DNA of 64,000 bases from Martelella sp. NC20 (GCF_013459645.1 NZ_CP054861.1:3274001-3338000); one strand, 5' to 3'; shown: positions 52,471-62,300, counted from the first letter of the stretch. The notes: generated by a model from the letters alone, not told the origin. A program made the numbers and translations.

Positions 52471-53190
52471 ATGAAGCAGCCTGGCAAGCTCGTCGGCGTG
52501 ATGAATGACCGGAACCGGCCGAGGGTGGAGACGGTTGAGGATGCCTATGAGCACCTTTTCTCGGCCATCGTCGACCAGCGGCTTCTGCCCGGGACAAAGC
52601 TGACGGAGCTGGCGCTGGTCGAGGCGCTGGGTGTCGGCCGACGCACCATTGCCACGGCGCTTCAGCGACTGACCTGGGAGAAGCTTGTGATTTTCCTGCC
52701 GAAGCGGGGTGCCTTCGTTGCCGCCCCTGACGCGGACGAGGCACGCGCCGTGTTTGCCGCGCGCATCGCCATCGAGGCGGGCACCACCGAGGCGGTGGCG
52801 CGCGCGGCCGATCCAAGGGCGATCGAACGGCTGCAAGAAAATATCGAACAGGAGCACAAGCTCCGCGAACAGGGCCACATGCGCGAGGCCATCCACCTTT
52901 CAGGCGGCTTCCACGTCTTGATGGCTGAACTCTCGGGAAATCCGATCCTGGCCGAACAGGTTCACCTCCTCGTGGCGCGCACCAGCCTGATCGTCAATCT
53001 GTTCGACAACCAGATCGGGCTTGCCGGCTGGCATGATCATCATGATGAACTGATCAACCATTGCGCTAAGGGCGAGGTCGACGAGGCCGTGGCGCTGATG
53101 CGAGAGCACATCGCCGAACTGCAGGATGCCCTCATCCTCGACCGCCGCCGCCCGGTCGCCTTCGATATGCTGGGCGTGTTCGGCCGGTAA
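52471..53190 (+). CDS. GntR-family transcriptional regulator (FCD domain)
   Basis: This 239-residue regulator has an N-terminal winged helix (YEHLFSAIVDQRLLPGTKLTELALVEALGVGRRTIATALQRL) and a C-terminal all-helical FCD effector domain (EARAVFAARIAIEAG ... DHHDELINHCAKGEVDEAVALMREHI) with the metal-binding HxxH-like ends. It is transcribed away from the uptake-catabolic operon and is expected to repress it until a ligand binds. The start at 52471 follows no strong Shine-Dalgarno; the in-frame upstream extension contains the palindromic DNA, so it is not chosen. Confidence 0.88.
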   Translation: MKQPGKLVGVMNDRNRPRVETVEDAYEHLFSAIVDQRLLPGTKLTELALVEALGVGRRTIATALQRLTWEKLVIFLPKRGAFVAAPDADEARAVFAARIAIEAGTTEAVARAADPRAIERLQENIEQEHKLREQGHMREAIHLSGGFHVLMAELSGNPILAEQVHLLVARTSLIVNLFDNQIGLAGWHDHHDELINHCAKGEVDEAVALMREHIAELQDALILDRRRPVAFDMLGVFGR

Positions 53191-53194
53191 GCGG

Positions 53195-53560
53195 TTTCTG
53201 AAACACGACTTCGAAATCACTTTCCAGACTTGCCGCCATTCTGTCTGACCTGGAGGCATACTCCTCGTATTGCAAACGCTCGGCGGCAGTCAGGAGCTTC
53301 GGGTTGACGGTTGCTGTGTCAATCACCATGCGGATCTGTCACATCGATTTGCCAACGGCGCCCGGAAAGGCGTGGTGGCGTTCTCCAACAGATGCCAACG
53401 GTCGGCAACCTGATCGGCGTGTGGCAGGGCTTGTGCGGCAGCCTGCGCATATCCGCCACCGCGGTCTGGTGCGACGATCTCGATTCGGGGCTGTTTAACG
53501 AGCCGAGCCTTGGCGGGTGCCGGTTCTCGGCTTGGGGCAGCTTCAAGCTGTCGAATGACA
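53195..53560 (-). pseudogene. ISL3-type transposase remnant
   Basis: On the reverse strand 53330-53520 encodes PRIEIVAPDRGGGYAQAAAQ followed by DQVADRWHLLENATTPFRA, a clear ISL3-family transposase core (the D-R-W-H-L-L motif). In another frame, 53195-53327 encodes NPKLLTAAERLQYEEYASRSD, the family's C-terminal helical region. The two parts need a frame change and the N-terminal zinc-finger and HTH region is missing, so only a decayed 0.37-kb piece survives. No terminal repeats are visible. The remaining gap up to 53683 holds no gene. Confidence 0.7.
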
Positions 53561-53683
53561 AGGCTTTTGCCGAGAAGCTATATGATGTCGTCGGACTGTG
53601 AGGGCGAAGTCGAGTGGCATTGCTACCTGACCACACAATCCCGTGCACTGAGTGCCTGCCTTCAAAGATCACTTTCATGCTGG

Positions 53684-54511
53684 TTAAGATTCATTTTCTC
53701 GCTGCAATCGAGTTACCATTGATACCCGCACAGGAGGCGAATACCCGGGATTCATGTTGTCGATCAAATATTGAACCAATGGCTCGCGAACTCGCATGTT
53801 TCGCTGCCCTTCAGCATTCAGCCCAAAATCGGAACGAATGCCTAGCCTAGCAGTGGGGTCATTGCCGTTGCTTAGGTCTTCGATCAGTATTGTTTGGAAA
53901 CAATTCCAGTTTTTGTCCTCTTCTGCTCCGATGAACGGTGTTCCTTCGACGCTCAGGGTCGCATCGGTAATTCTGGACAAGACGAAGTCGCGATGCTCGT
54001 TTTTCGAATGGTCATATGCGCGGATATGCATACGCCCCGCTATACGCACAATGGCGTGCGGGGATACAATTCTTGTGCCAACACTGCGTCGAGAATGATA
54101 GGTGATGCTCAATGGTTTTCGGGAGCGGATGGACCTTGTCACCATCCTCATTAACCAGGCTTCGGGGCTTCGCCGCCCGATCTCCACTTCAAAATAACCC
54201 GAGCCTCCGAGATTGTCCCTTAGCCAAAGCTCGATTGCCGGCATTCTAGTAAACACAGGCGTTTCCGGGAGCGCCGCCATTTCAGACAGCACCAGGCGGC
54301 CTCCGATAACCCGGTTATTTGTGTCACGAACGAAGGCCTCGCCGACCTGTTCCTCGAAAACCCTGGCAAACTCGCTCTGATGACGCGAAACGGTCGGCTC
54401 GGACAGACCGAACACCTCGCCGTAGACCATTTTTTCTGCAGCGCCGAATTCACCTGCATAACGAAGGCAAGCTTCAATCCAGCCAAAGAATAAGTCCTTC
54501 TTGTTATCCAT
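53684..54511 (-). CDS. Winged-helix/WYL-domain transcriptional regulator of the cas locus
   Basis: This 275-residue protein has an N-terminal winged helix (FGAAEKMVYGEVFGLSEPTVSRHQSEF), a WYL domain near residues 120-185 (KPLSITYHSRRS, IVSPHAIVRIAGRMHIRAYD) and a C-terminal WCX-like part ending near PVRVSMVTRL. This layout matches BrxR/CapW-like regulators that sit beside defence operons and repress them. It is divergent from cas8f with 90 bp between starts and a perfect palindrome there. Base composition is lower in GC than the chromosome. The ligand is unknown. Confidence 0.85.
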   Translation of the reverse strand: MDNKKDLFFGWIEACLRYAGEFGAAEKMVYGEVFGLSEPTVSRHQSEFARVFEEQVGEAFVRDTNNRVIGGRLVLSEMAALPETPVFTRMPAIELWLRDNLGGSGYFEVEIGRRSPEAWLMRMVTRSIRSRKPLSITYHSRRSVGTRIVSPHAIVRIAGRMHIRAYDHSKNEHRDFVLSRITDATLSVEGTPFIGAEEDKNWNCFQTILIEDLSNGNDPTARLGIRSDFGLNAEGQRNMRVREPLVQYLIDNMNPGYSPPVRVSMVTRLQRENES

Positions 54512-54572
54512 TATAGATATTCTTTCATTTCGAAAGATTTAGGACCTGCTGGAAGTTTTTCACGGGATCATG

Positions 54573-54586
54573 CTGGTTGCAACCAG
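54573..54586. promoter_or_regulatory. 14-bp perfect palindrome in the cas8f/regulator intergenic region
   Basis: CTGGTTGCAACCAG is a perfect inverted repeat that ends immediately before the cas8f Shine-Dalgarno AAAGGGGA, 15 bp upstream of the start. It is in position to act as an operator for the divergent WYL regulator. A second imperfect symmetry, CTTTCATTTCGAAAG, lies near 54522-54536, close to the regulator start. Confidence 0.65.
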
Positions 54587-54601
54587 AAAGGGGATATATC
54601 C

Positions 54602-55762
54602 ATGAATAAAAATCAAGAAAACGCCGATGCCCCACCGGCTTCTCAAGCCAAGAAATCAGACGTTCTTTCATTTAAGGTCACCGGTCGCCCCCTTCACTCC
54701 GACGGCCTTGTCGCAGAGTTCCGCCTTATGCTCGGCTTTCTCAAGAAGTCATTTTCCGCAGAGATTGCTTTCCGGATCTGCCAGAAGAGTGGGAGTCATA
54801 TGATAAAGCTCGTCAGCCCGCGCGTTGACGGCGATCATGCTGTTCTTCGTTTTGACGAGACCGGAACGAATAGAATATCTTCAATTCTTCCATCGGTGAA
54901 TGCTCCGGATATTCCCTTTTGCAAGGTGGTTTTCCGTCCTCTCGAAGTGATTGGTCACCCTACCATGTCGGTGGTCGATCATATCCTGAATCCGTCAGAT
55001 ATGTCCGACGCCGTGCTGGAGGCATTCGCGGAAGTGTTTGGAGCAGATGTTCTCTTGGCAATGCAAGAATCGCTTCTTTCCGAACCGAGTAGCCCGTCTA
55101 AGCTCGGTGCGGGCGAGTTCCCCATCATCTTCATCCCGCGTCCGGGCGGTGGAGATTTGCAGGTTACGCCTGTATCGCCCGCTCTGACATTCACCGGCAT
55201 GAGGGAATTGGGCAGGCGCCGGTTCCAGAAGAGAGATCCGGAAGGTCCACGGATCAATCGGGGGAAATGGATTGACCTGGCAGTCAGTTCAAAACCGCAG
55301 AACATCTCCGGGGCTATCGGCGGCCCACGGGTTCGGTTTCTGGCGACGATGCCCGCCGCCATGCACCAGAGCGAGGCGGAACTCTATCGATATGTTCACG
55401 GCGGCCGCTTCCCCCGGTGGCACGATCAGGAGGTTTCGGTTTGGGTTCTGCGCTACGCGGATATGCTCGACGCGACCTACAACAATGCGAACACCCGTGC
55501 AGCTCTTGACCGCACTGCAGACAGGCTGATCGGGGATGCTGCGGAGTTCCTGCTCGACACACTTGCAGATGCGAGAAGACGTGCCGATGAAGACGGAATT
55601 GTCCGTGAGCAACTTCCCGAACCACCGGCGATTCCGGAGTTGTTGATCAGGCGTTACTGGGGCAAGGACCCTAACTATGACCGGGCCCGCATGGCTCTGA
55701 CCAGTCCGCATTTCGAGGACCGGCTTCGCAAGAGCCGGCTCGCGGAGGAGGTCCACGCATGA
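54602..55762 (+). CDS. cas8f: Type I-F Cascade subunit Cas8f (Csy1), short divergent form
   Basis: This 386-residue protein is about 50 residues shorter than typical Csy1. The most reliable anchor is SSKPQNIS at residues 229-236, matching the Csy1 segment TKPQNIS whose Lys and Asn contact the PAM in the P. aeruginosa complex. IIFIPRPGGGDLQVTPVSP (residues 175-193) fits the preceding hairpin and LATMPAAM fits the LLPSLPP segment. Residues 1-130 do not resemble canonical Csy1. The identity is also supported by position, first in a cas8f-5f-7f-6f run. The stop overlaps cas5f by 4 bp (ATGA). A KNEN-rich disordered N-terminus precedes the fold. Confidence 0.78.
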   Translation: MNKNQENADAPPASQAKKSDVLSFKVTGRPLHSDGLVAEFRLMLGFLKKSFSAEIAFRICQKSGSHMIKLVSPRVDGDHAVLRFDETGTNRISSILPSVNAPDIPFCKVVFRPLEVIGHPTMSVVDHILNPSDMSDAVLEAFAEVFGADVLLAMQESLLSEPSSPSKLGAGEFPIIFIPRPGGGDLQVTPVSPALTFTGMRELGRRRFQKRDPEGPRINRGKWIDLAVSSKPQNISGAIGGPRVRFLATMPAAMHQSEAELYRYVHGGRFPRWHDQEVSVWVLRYADMLDATYNNANTRAALDRTADRLIGDAAEFLLDTLADARRRADEDGIVREQLPEPPAIPELLIRRYWGKDPNYDRARMALTSPHFEDRLRKSRLAEEVHA

Positions 55763-56619
55763 CCCATATTCATGACCTCTACTTGATCAGGAATATCAGG
55801 GCCAGCCGCGTCAACCTCATCATGAACGATTATGCGGCCGGCCTGCCTAGCCCGCTGTCGTTTCTTGGCCTTGGGGATCTTCTGGCCAGGCGCCTGGAGC
55901 TTACCCCCTGGAGTGCCCGGGTCATTCCGGTCTTGCATCGGGTTGATGTCTCGGAGGGACGGACAAAACCAGAAATGGAAAACAAGTCAGGCAGTTTCGA
56001 GCCCGTCGAGACGATGGAGGACCTGACCGGAACCGTCGAGGTTTCCCTGCTCCTCCACCTGCCCGGATGCGAGAGCGAGAGCAAGCTGCGCGCTCAACTG
56101 GCCGGCCGCCGGATCGCCGGAGGGCTGATACAGAACGAAAAAATCGAGGTTCATTCCGTCACCCCGGACGGCTCGGCCTTCGAAAGCCTGCGCCGCGGAT
56201 ATGCGATGATCAGGCCCGAGATTGCGGAGCGACGCTTCATCACCTCAGGGGATCTGACACCGGAGCAACCCGGCCTTGCGCGGATCGCGGAGCTTCTTTT
56301 CCCTGCGGATCGCCCGCCGGGTTTCGGCCGGGTCATACCTTCAGCGGTGGGTTACCGCCTGCTCGAAGATCCGGAAACGGTCCCGCAGCGGATCCGTACC
56401 CGGAGCAAGGACATCCCACATGTTTATGCGGAACCGGTACTCGGTATTGCCGAACTGATTTCTGTCCGGAACGCCCGCTTGACAGGCCTGACAATGTCCG
56501 GCCTGGACGCCCTGTTCTGGTCCTGGGAGGCGCGGGGAAATCTTGTTCTCGGTCACCCGGATTATCACCCCACCCCATCCAATGCCGCGCAGCCCAAGGA
56601 GGTTACCACCCATGGCTAA
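55759..56619 (+). CDS. cas5f: Type I-F Cascade subunit Cas5f (Csy2), short form
   Basis: This 286-residue protein is about 40 residues shorter than the P. aeruginosa protein. Its Csy2-like features are the start HDLYLIRNIRASRVNLIMND, the region GLPSPLSFLGLGDLLARRL (cf. GFPSPGAFTGFVHAL), EVSLLLHLPG, and RRIAGGLIQNEKIEV (cf. MRLAGGSILPW). Cas5f caps the 5' handle of the crRNA with Cas8f. It overlaps cas8f by 4 bp and cas7f by 8 bp. Confidence 0.8.
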   Translation: MTHIHDLYLIRNIRASRVNLIMNDYAAGLPSPLSFLGLGDLLARRLELTPWSARVIPVLHRVDVSEGRTKPEMENKSGSFEPVETMEDLTGTVEVSLLLHLPGCESESKLRAQLAGRRIAGGLIQNEKIEVHSVTPDGSAFESLRRGYAMIRPEIAERRFITSGDLTPEQPGLARIAELLFPADRPPGFGRVIPSAVGYRLLEDPETVPQRIRTRSKDIPHVYAEPVLGIAELISVRNARLTGLTMSGLDALFWSWEARGNLVLGHPDYHPTPSNAAQPKEVTTHG

Positions 56620-57703
56620 GTCCCCAACTGCCCTGTCGCTTGAGACAGGCATGCTCGCCTTCGCCCGCTCAGTTCAGATCACCGAAGGCCTGTTTTATGC
56701 AACGGTCTCGGGCAATCCCGAGACGTTGACCCCGGTCGAGGTCCTTGAAAAAGGAGTGCGTGGCCAGACCTCTCAGGATAACGCCAAAGACAAAGCCGGC
56801 CTCAGTAACCCTCAATCAGTTGAATATGCGATTGTCCCGCAGAGGCACGACCGGGTGCTTCTGTCCTTTTCTGTTCGGTTCATGCCGCTGTCGTTGCGCC
56901 CACATGCCTGCAATAACACAGGCGTCGGCGCGGCCTACGAACGCTTGGCCTCCGCCTACCGCACTGCCGGCGGTTATCGGACGCTTGCGCTTCTCTATCT
57001 GTGGAACATCGCGAATGCCCGTTTCGCATGGCGCAACCGTTTCCAGTCAGATGCAATGTCGGTCCGGGTCGAAACCGGTGACGGGACCGTACTGGTCTTC
57101 GACCCGTTCCTGCTGAGTCTGGATATCCCTGCATCTTTCGATGAACTGGCCGCAGCCTTGACCGAGGGTGAACCGGAAAGACTCGACGAACTGATCACGG
57201 GCGTTGCGCACGGATTGTCAAACGGAGACCAGAATGCCTTTGTCCTAATGGTCGAATGGCACGCGACGATGGAGCCCGGGCAGGAGATTTTTCCCTCGCA
57301 AGAGTACGTCCGCGAAAGCAATAAGGACGAAAAACCGAGTCGGGTCCTTGCTAAACTCCCGACCTTGTATGCCGGCCGTGAGCTGATGCAGGCCTCGATG
57401 CATTCCCAGAAAATCGGCGCTGCGCTGCGTCATATCGATATCTGGCATGGCAGTGAGGAACATGAAGGTCCGATCGCGGTCAATCCCTTTGGCGGAGTTC
57501 AGGAAACAGGCAATGTTCTCCGCAAGCCTGAAACCAAGAAGAGCTTCTACCATCTTCGCGCAAAGGCAGAGGCGCTCATCACCGGGATTGAGACAGCAAA
57601 CGGCCCAGATGAAATTTCCGGAGATGCCCATTTCGTCATGGCCAACCTGATCCGGGGCGGCGTTTTCGGTGCCAGCGGCAAGAAAGCGGAGGCGAACGGA
57701 TGA
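56612..57703 (+). CDS. cas7f: Type I-F Cascade backbone subunit Cas7f (Csy3)
   Basis: This 363-residue subunit forms the helical backbone over the crRNA spacer. Family hallmarks are ACNNTGVGAAYERLA, LYLWNIANARFAWRNRF, GQEIFPSQEYV, SMHSQKIGAALRHIDIWH and VMANLIRGGVFG, all close to Csy3. It is therefore the best-conserved Cascade protein here. The ATG at 56612 follows AAGGAGGTTACC and lies inside the last codons of cas5f; the longer upstream frame is not conserved in character. Its stop overlaps cas6f by 4 bp. Confidence 0.95.
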   Translation: MAKSPTALSLETGMLAFARSVQITEGLFYATVSGNPETLTPVEVLEKGVRGQTSQDNAKDKAGLSNPQSVEYAIVPQRHDRVLLSFSVRFMPLSLRPHACNNTGVGAAYERLASAYRTAGGYRTLALLYLWNIANARFAWRNRFQSDAMSVRVETGDGTVLVFDPFLLSLDIPASFDELAAALTEGEPERLDELITGVAHGLSNGDQNAFVLMVEWHATMEPGQEIFPSQEYVRESNKDEKPSRVLAKLPTLYAGRELMQASMHSQKIGAALRHIDIWHGSEEHEGPIAVNPFGGVQETGNVLRKPETKKSFYHLRAKAEALITGIETANGPDEISGDAHFVMANLIRGGVFGASGKKAEANG

Positions 57704-58350
57704 GTGACTTGAATATTGGACAAGGACGCTGCCTCGGCACTGCTCGCCTTCTGATCCGTCCTGTGCGGGCGGCAATCGAACTGGGCGCGGCTGGCGATGT
57801 CCGGAGTGCTGCTCTCGGGGCGGTGCATCACGCAAACCGTCACGGATCGCCGGAAGATTTCATCGCTGTCGCCTTTCCGCTTATGGCGATGGGACGGATA
57901 ACCATGCTTCCCGGCAATGACCTCGAGCTGATCGGATCGGAAACCTCCCTGGATGCCTTTATGGGGTTGGAGGGCTTCATCACATTGAAGCGTCGCGGAA
58001 TGATCGAAGCTGCAGAGATCGGCGAGGTCTTCACGCAACCGGGTATGACCGGCGCGGCCTATGTCCGTGATCGAGCCTGCGAGAAGCATACTCCGGGGTG
58101 GATCCGGCGTAGCGAGGCCCGTGCCGCGCGGCGTGGAAGGCCTCTCGGGAAAACGGTCAAGTCCCGCGATCATGACCTCAAGGCCCTCGTCGTGAAGCAG
58201 GGGGATACTGTTTTGCATGTCCGGCAGATCATCGGAGAGTTCCAAGATGCTCCACTGATGGTCTCGACCTATGGTCTCTCGGCTGCGTCCGCACCGGCAA
58301 TTCTTCCGGTGTTTCCTGAACTGGCGCGTGAGGCGGATGATGCAGCATAA
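57700..58350 (+). CDS. cas6f: Type I-F crRNA endoribonuclease Cas6f (Csy4)
   Basis: This 216-residue enzyme cuts the repeat hairpin to make crRNAs. The catalytic histidine aligns with H43 of GAVHHANRHGSP, matching His29 in P. aeruginosa Csy4. A basic Arg-rich helix (RRSEARAARRGRPLGK) matches the hairpin-binding helix. It ends STYGLSAASAPAILPVF, like the Csy4 terminus TCYGLSKGGFVPWF. It is about 30 residues longer, mostly at both ends. The gene overlaps cas7f by 4 bp and cas1 by 14 bp. Confidence 0.9.
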   Translation: MSDLNIGQGRCLGTARLLIRPVRAAIELGAAGDVRSAALGAVHHANRHGSPEDFIAVAFPLMAMGRITMLPGNDLELIGSETSLDAFMGLEGFITLKRRGMIEAAEIGEVFTQPGMTGAAYVRDRACEKHTPGWIRRSEARAARRGRPLGKTVKSRDHDLKALVVKQGDTVLHVRQIIGEFQDAPLMVSTYGLSAASAPAILPVFPELAREADDAA

Positions 58351-59323
58351 GGGCGGCCCGCGCCTGCTAGTTACCGATAGGGAGGGCGCGCTCTATCTTG
58401 AGCGCGCCCGCATCCATGTAGAGGGCGACCGGATCGTCTATCATATCACAGATGACGAACATCGTCGGGAATACAATATCCCGCATGTGAACCTTGCGGT
58501 GCTGTTTATCGGCCAGGGAACGTCGATCTCTCAGAGCGCCATGCGGTTGCTAGGGGAGGAGGGGGTGCATCTGGCGGTGACCGGGAGCGGAGGAACGCCG
58601 CTGCATATGGGTGGCCTCACCACCTACAGTTCAACCCGGCATTTCAGGGAAATGCTCCCGATCTACCTTGAACCCGCCAAGTCCCTTCTCGCCGCCAAGG
58701 CAGTGATGCGTGACCGGACGACGCGCATGCGTCGTATCGGCGGGACCGGTGCGCAGAAATGGCTTCGGGCCCGCGAAACCGGTGCCCTGAACAAGCTTTG
58801 CTCGAGATACGAGACCAGTCTGGATACCTGCGAAGATATAACCCAACTGCTCGGGTTTGAGGGGCAATTTTCCAAGGCCTGCTATGCGGAATTTTCCGGA
58901 ATTTCTGGTCTTTCAAAGGGGCACACCTTCCGTCGCGAGGCCGGCGTCGGCGAGCCGGATGAAACTAACCCGGACCCGGTCAGACTGGTCAACCGTCTGA
59001 TCGATCACGGGAATTACCTTTGTTATGGCATGGCCGGGGCAGCCCTTTGGGCTCTCGGCATTCCCCCGCATATGTCGGTCTTCCATGGAAAAACGCGCGC
59101 CGGTGGATTGGTTTTCGATTTGGCTGACAGCTTCAAGGACGCAATGGTTTTGCCAATTGCCTTCTCCTTAGCAAAAGAGAAAGATGCAAAGGAAGCCGAA
59201 AAGACCTTCCGTGGTCGGTTGATCAACGCCTTTGATGATCGGGAAATCCTTAAGGAAGCGATCGGGACAGTTGAGAGAATGATCGCCGCGGCGACACCCG
59301 GCCCGGGGGCGGTCGATGCGTGA
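58337..59323 (+). CDS. cas1: CRISPR-associated integrase Cas1 (type I-F)
   Basis: This 328-residue protein catalyses spacer insertion. RLLVTDREGALYLERARIHVEG is the N-terminal beta domain, and VAVTGSGGTPLHMGG with SSTRHFREML continues the I-F form. The catalytic domain has the glutamate in GFEGQFSKACYAEFSG and the His/Asp pair in HMSVFHGKTRAGGLVFDLADSFKD. Length fits I-F Cas1. Start is at 58337 (MMQHKGG), inside the end of cas6f; the earlier in-frame start lies in cas6f sequence. It overlaps cas2-3 by 8 bp. Confidence 0.95.
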   Translation: MMQHKGGPRLLVTDREGALYLERARIHVEGDRIVYHITDDEHRREYNIPHVNLAVLFIGQGTSISQSAMRLLGEEGVHLAVTGSGGTPLHMGGLTTYSSTRHFREMLPIYLEPAKSLLAAKAVMRDRTTRMRRIGGTGAQKWLRARETGALNKLCSRYETSLDTCEDITQLLGFEGQFSKACYAEFSGISGLSKGHTFRREAGVGEPDETNPDPVRLVNRLIDHGNYLCYGMAGAALWALGIPPHMSVFHGKTRAGGLVFDLADSFKDAMVLPIAFSLAKEKDAKEAEKTFRGRLINAFDDREILKEAIGTVERMIAAATPGPGAVDA

Positions 59324-62300
59324 GATCATTGCGGTATGCCGATCCGAGAAACAGTCCCGCGATCGTGTTGCCCGCGTTCTGGATCGGTATTTCTGGCGGA
59401 TCGGGGACCGGACATGGCGTGGCAAGGCTACCAATGCCTGCCTGGACCGGGTCGCCAAGGAACTCCGCAAGCGCGCGACCCGCAATACCGCCGTCGTGCT
59501 GCACGAGATCCGCAGCGCATCCGAAAGTAGGAAGCCGATCATCAGGATCGGCGCACGACACGCATTTTCGGATGAGGGCGTGGTTCCGGTTTCCTCTCAC
59601 CCCGCAGATTTCAGACGGGGCGCTTCCGTCCGGGACGCCACGCGGTCCGGCGCCGCATCGGTAGCGATCGCGGCGCTCTTTCATGACCTGGGGAAGGCGA
59701 CGGTTCTTTTTCAGAACAAGTTGCGCCGTGCCCTGAAGGGCGGGCAGCCCGAGCAGAACAAGTTGCGCCGCGCCCTGAAGGGCGGGCGGCCCGAGGCGGA
59801 TGCGGTCCGCCATGAACTCTTTTCCGCGGCGGTCTGGGACGACCTTTTTGGAGAAACTCCTGATGCCGATCTTGCCGACGCCCTGGCGGATATGCAACCG
59901 GCGGCGATCGACAAATCTTGCCAGCGCGTTCGCGAGTTACTCAAGCTGGCTCACGCCCATCCCAAAGACGCGTTTGGCTTCCGATTCATTCAGAGGGAGG
60001 GCAGTCTTTCCCATCTGATCGGGATGCTGATCCTCACCCACCACCGGCTTCCGTCCGCAGACAGTGACCATGTCACCATTCTCGGGGAACGCCACGTGCG
60101 GGCTGAAAGCCCCCTGAACCGCGATCAGGACCTCGCGATCGCTCCCGGCATCCCCTTTTGGCATGAAGCGTGGTGGGGGGCGGCGATCCGCGCGGAGGCT
60201 GAGCGACTTCAGCCGGGTGATCAGCCGGCAAGCGGGGACATCGCGCTGCGCGCCTCGCTGATGTTCGCGGATCACTTGGGATCCGCAAAGAGCGCCCGAA
60301 GCAATGCCGTTGCGGACCACCTGGCCAACACCAAGACCGAGAAAGGAGATACCGGGCCCGCCGATAGCCTGTCCCGGCATGTCAAGCGGGTATATCGCTA
60401 TTCGCGGTTCGCGCATGAAATGACGCATGCGCTGCGGGACCGTTTTCCGGCGCTGGATCAATCTGATCTTCCCACCGACATCGCCTTTCCGCCACCCGCT
60501 CCCCAATCACGCTTTGCCTGGCAAAACCAGGCCGCGCGCGCCGCGCGGGCAATGTGCGAGAAACGTGAGGGGGGCTTCTTCGCCGCGATCCTTGCGGGAA
60601 CCGGAACCGGAAAGTCCCGCGGGGCGCCGAAGATCCTGGCCGCCGCCGCGATGGGCGACACGATCCCGCAACGCCGCTATCTGCGCATGAGCCTCGGCCT
60701 CGGCCTCAGGGTCCTCGCGACGCAATCCGCAAAAGAATATGTGGCTGACCTTGGCTTTGCGCCCGAGGATATCTCGGTGCTGGTTGGTGATCCGCCGCTG
60801 GAATTCGGGGAACCTCCAAGTGAGGAGATATCTGATGAAGCCGTATACGGATCTGAAAGCCTGGTGAAGCTACCCGAGTGGCTCCGGGTCGAGAATGTGG
60901 AGGGACCGGTTCCTTTGGAGGGAGATCCACGAGAAGGCCGCTGGCTGAAGGGACTTTCCCTCGATACGGACCGGGGCCTTCCCGCCTTTCTGGATCTTGT
61001 TCTCGAGGCAATGGACAAGCGGGCCGAGGCAGGTCAACGCCTTCTTCAGGCCCCGATCATGGTGGGCACGATCGACCATCTGATGGGGGTGGCCGCTCCG
61101 GTCAGTTCCCGGTTTCTGCTTCAGTCGCTTCGCGTGATGACCTCGGATCTGATCCTCGACGAGATCGACCAGTTTGACGGCGAGGATCTGGCCGCGATCG
61201 CCCGTCTGGTGTTTCAGGCTGGGGCCACAGGGCGGCGGGTGATCATCATGTCCGCCACCCTGACCCCGGATATCGCCGAGGCCCTGCATCAGGCCTATAG
61301 CCGTGGCTGGGCGGATCACGCCCGTGCGAGCGGGACAGCTGACCATGTCAACCTTCTTCTGTGCGGGGATACCACGGATTCCATCTTCACCAACGCGGAT
61401 GATGAGGCCCTTGCGGATATTCTCGCGCGCTGCCGTGCGTCGATTCTTGACGGAATTCGCACAGCGCCCGCGCTGCGCCGCGGCGAAATTCTTCCGCACT
61501 GTAGCGGATGGGAGGAACTGGTCGAACAAATCGACCATGGCTGTTCCCGACTGCATGACCTCAATGCGGTTGAAATCGACGGATTTCGGGTCTCCTTCGG
61601 TCTGGTCCGGATGACCCGCATAGCCCATAGCGCTGCTTTGGCCGTTCAGATACGATCAGGAAATCTCGGGGGGCGGCTTCGGGTTCTGGTCTGCCTGCAT
61701 TCCCAACTGCCCCGTCTTCACCGGGGCTATATCGAAGCCCGCCTGAAACGCGCCCTGACACGTAAAGGCACAGACCCCGACACGGGTGTACGCGATCTGT
61801 GTCGCACCGAAGGGGTTTTCGAAAGAGCCTCGGATATCGGCGCGCGGGAAATCGAGATTGTCGTCGTTGCGACACCCGTTATCGAGACCGGGAATGATGT
61901 GGATTTCGACTGGGCGCTCATAGATCCGATCTCGACCCGATCGATCATTCAGTCGGCCGGTCGTGTACGACGCCACCGCCCTGCGACGGGGGATCGTCCC
62001 AATATTCTGATCCTGGGGCGCAGCCCGGTTGCGATGCAGAGCGGTGAACTCTCTAAGCCCGGGGTGGAAACCCCTTCTGCCACGGAAACGCTTGTTTCGC
62101 GGGTCGAGCATCTCAAGAATTTCGAGGGCCGGCATTTCATCGATCTTGCCGGCCAGGCTGATTTCAGCATCATCACCGCTGAACCCCTGCTTTCGGACGA
62201 TATTGTTTTTCCGCTTCGTGAGGCGGAAGCATGGCTGCGCCGACAGATGATCTCGACAGACGAACGGTCGCCGCTCGGGAGCTATCTGTCGCGCCTGAAC

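Noticed and set aside
54602..58350. Type I-F2 (minimal variant without a large subunit).
   Set aside because: A Cas8f-like gene with the KPQN motif is present ahead of cas5f, so the large subunit is not missing, though it is short.
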